Shown piece by piece: positions 62,851 to 64,000 of a DNA stretch of 64,000 bases (its first letter is position 1; every line of letters starts with the position of its first letter). The position numbers and the translations under genes were made by a program. Origin of the DNA: Pseudozobellia sp. WGM2 (GTDB lineage: Bacteria; Bacteroidota; Bacteroidia; Flavobacteriales; Flavobacteriaceae); the NCBI RefSeq assembly GCF_017810075.1, contig NZ_JADNYK010000001.1, positions 744,001 through 808,000 of the forward strand. Direction: 5' to 3'. A model generated the notes under the pieces. It worked only from the letters and a program-made list of their open reading frames with translations, was not told the DNA's origin and searched no databases.

Positions 62851-64000
62851 TTATTCATCTTCAAACATTGAAGAGGTATATCGAATTTGGCTTTCTGAAT
62901 TCAAAGCCTCCATCAATTTATATTCGTTCTTATCGTACGAAGGTTCTTCTTGATCAGCGTATGTGAACGCTATACGTTCAACACCACCTTTATTCTTGCC
63001 ACGATTCGACATAACATAGGCCTTACCGCTCTGACTGGTGAACGCAATGGCAAAATCATCATCGTCGCTATTGATTTCGCTACCCAGGTTCATAGCTAAA
63101 TCTACTTTTCTATTATCAACTTGGGTCATATATACGTCAAGACCACCATAACCCCTTCTTCCTTCAGAAGCGAAAAACAAAGTCTTGTTACCCACTACGT
63201 TCGGGTATAGGTCGTTCTTTTCGGTATTTACCTTTTTACCTAGGTTCTTGGCAACGCCCAAGCTACCATCGCTCAATATCTCTGATACATAGATATCGAA
63301 CTCACCGAAACTGCCAGGCATATTAGAGGCAAAAAACAAACGTCTACCGTCGGCGGAAATAGCCGGATGTTTGGCCGATGAATGGTTTGGTGCAGCTGCA
63401 ACCTCTTCTATATTCGTCCATTTTCCGTTTACTCGTTCGGCACGGTAAATTTTGTGTATTTGCTCTTTTTTAGAAAATAACCCATACAAGGGTTTCTCGC
63501 TTACGGTTTTGCTGAAGAAAGCCGTGTTTCCGTCAGGTGTAACCGCCACAGGCATTTTATAGGGGTGGTTCTTGTCGATATCATCTCCGATAATCGATTT
63601 AAGACCTTGTTCGGCCACTTTTTGATCGTCGACCACAAAAGACCCGTTCGAGCTCTGAAAATCAAGCTCTCTATATCGTTCTGAAATCGGCCTATCTAGA
63701 AAAGTTTCGACTGTTCTCTTTTTGATCTGATAGTCACTTTTAACTTCGGCCAGCCAATCGTTGCTTTCTAACGAAGCCGTATCAGCTGTTTGGTTCGACT
63801 TCTTTAAGGCGAAGTCGTATCGTTTTTGATAACTCTTACTCAGGGGCTCGCCCTTTTTAGATTCTTTCAACTGCCCGTACCAAAAAGAGGCAGCCGTATA
63901 ATTCTCATTTAGAAAGTTGGCATTGCCCAAGTCTTCAAAAATCTCTTGGTCTGTGTAGCCTTGATCCTTCAAAATTCTGTAGTGTTCCATCTTTCTCTCG
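62851..64000 (-). CDS. PD40-repeat protein next to PorP, 5' end beyond window
   Basis: Partial protein. A first ATG lies at 63990, but the frame is open to the right edge and the N-terminus shown (DLGNANFLNENYTAASFWYGQL) is a TPR unit that normally follows more sequence. Later come PD40/WD40-like repeats (AISADGRRLFFASNMPGSFGEFDIYVSE, KTLFFASEGRRGYGGLDVYMTQ, KAYVMSNRGKNKGG). Unlike PorE-type proteins it stops after the PD40 repeats without an OmpA domain. Upstream of the PorP gene by 114 bases, same strand; likely a surface complex partner. Confidence 0.82.
   Translation of the reverse strand, partial: ERKMEHYRILKDQGYTDQEIFEDLGNANFLNENYTAASFWYGQLKESKKGEPLSKSYQKRYDFALKKSNQTADTASLESNDWLAEVKSDYQIKKRTVETFLDRPISERYRELDFQSSNGSFVVDDQKVAEQGLKSIIGDDIDKNHPYKMPVAVTPDGNTAFFSKTVSEKPLYGLFSKKEQIHKIYRAERVNGKWTNIEEVAAAPNHSSAKHPAISADGRRLFFASNMPGSFGEFDIYVSEILSDGSLGVAKNLGKKVNTEKNDLYPNVVGNKTLFFASEGRRGYGGLDVYMTQVDNRKVDLAMNLGSEINSDDDDFAIAFTSQSGKAYVMSNRGKNKGGVERIAFTYADQEEPSYDKNEYKLMEALNSESQIRYTSSMFEDE

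Noticed and set aside
1-64000. CRISPR arrays, tRNA or rRNA genes, insertion sequences, integrases
   Set aside because: No regularly spaced repeats, cloverleaf-like sequences, transposase or integrase signatures were seen by eye; a dedicated search was not possible.

Overview
The window reads as chromosomal DNA of a flavobacterium (Bacteroidota, family Flavobacteriaceae, probably marine). The evidence is a low GC content, -7 promoter elements of the TAnnTTTG type, a gliding/type IX secretion PorP/SprF-type protein with a PD40-repeat partner, GldL-like membrane repeats, and a ftsK-lolA-lptF/G-ribBA gene order. The genus cannot be fixed from the sequence alone. About 50 protein genes are supported. 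No tRNA, rRNA, CRISPR array, prophage or insertion sequence was seen.

Layout. 1-6163: a patatin-like lipase (cut by the left edge) translationally coupled to an M1 aminopeptidase, then recG, a GlcG/HbpS-like protein and a Crp/Fnr regulator. 6328-11059: leucine operon leuC-leuD-leuA-leuB. 11247-15430: FIST sensor protein with a hybrid histidine kinase, and a convergent MFS exporter. 15787-25188: a GapN-type aldehyde dehydrogenase and the minus-strand isoleucine/valine operon ilvD-ilvB-(methyltransferase)-ilvN-ilvC-ilvA. 25616-27910: pxpA-pxpB-pxpC for 5-oxoproline. 28221-32621: an accessory-looking stretch with a putative PD-(D/E)XK protein, a GldL-like membrane protein, an astacin-type protease, a Gfo/Idh/MocA oxidoreductase, and three candidate micro-genes with terminators and direct repeats. 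32622-44769: comM, penicillin acylase, a metallopeptidase-like lipoprotein, a dsbD-tilS-pabB-FMN reductase row, a membrane acyltransferase and a CDGSH protein. 44828-50402: lpd, nhaC and a peroxide-defence block (2-Cys peroxiredoxin, thioredoxin-like protein, small acidic protein, tpx, dgkA). 50665-56409: ftsK-lolA-lptF/G-ribBA. 56502-64000: DUF1080 protein, DegT aminotransferase, nitroreductase, NarL-type regulator, a 0.7 kb gap, and PorP plus PD40 genes (the last cut by the right edge).

How it works together. The leu and ilv operons give nearly complete branched-chain amino acid synthesis from threonine and pyruvate; only the final transaminase (ilvE) is not in the window. The presence of ilvA favours 2-isopropylmalate synthase rather than citramalate synthase for the gene between leuD and leuB. 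The most distinctive points are a terminator-like hairpin that ends next to the ilvA start, a nested GC-rich inverted repeat inside the ilv operon, a RibBA whose GTP cyclohydrolase II half has lost its zinc and catalytic residues, a response regulator with Glu in place of the phospho-acceptor Asp, a zinc-finger/nuclease-like protein, and a recurring 19-20 bp-spaced direct repeat in several intergenic regions. No clearly new multi-gene system stands out; the accessory stretch at 28-32.6 kb is the best place to look.
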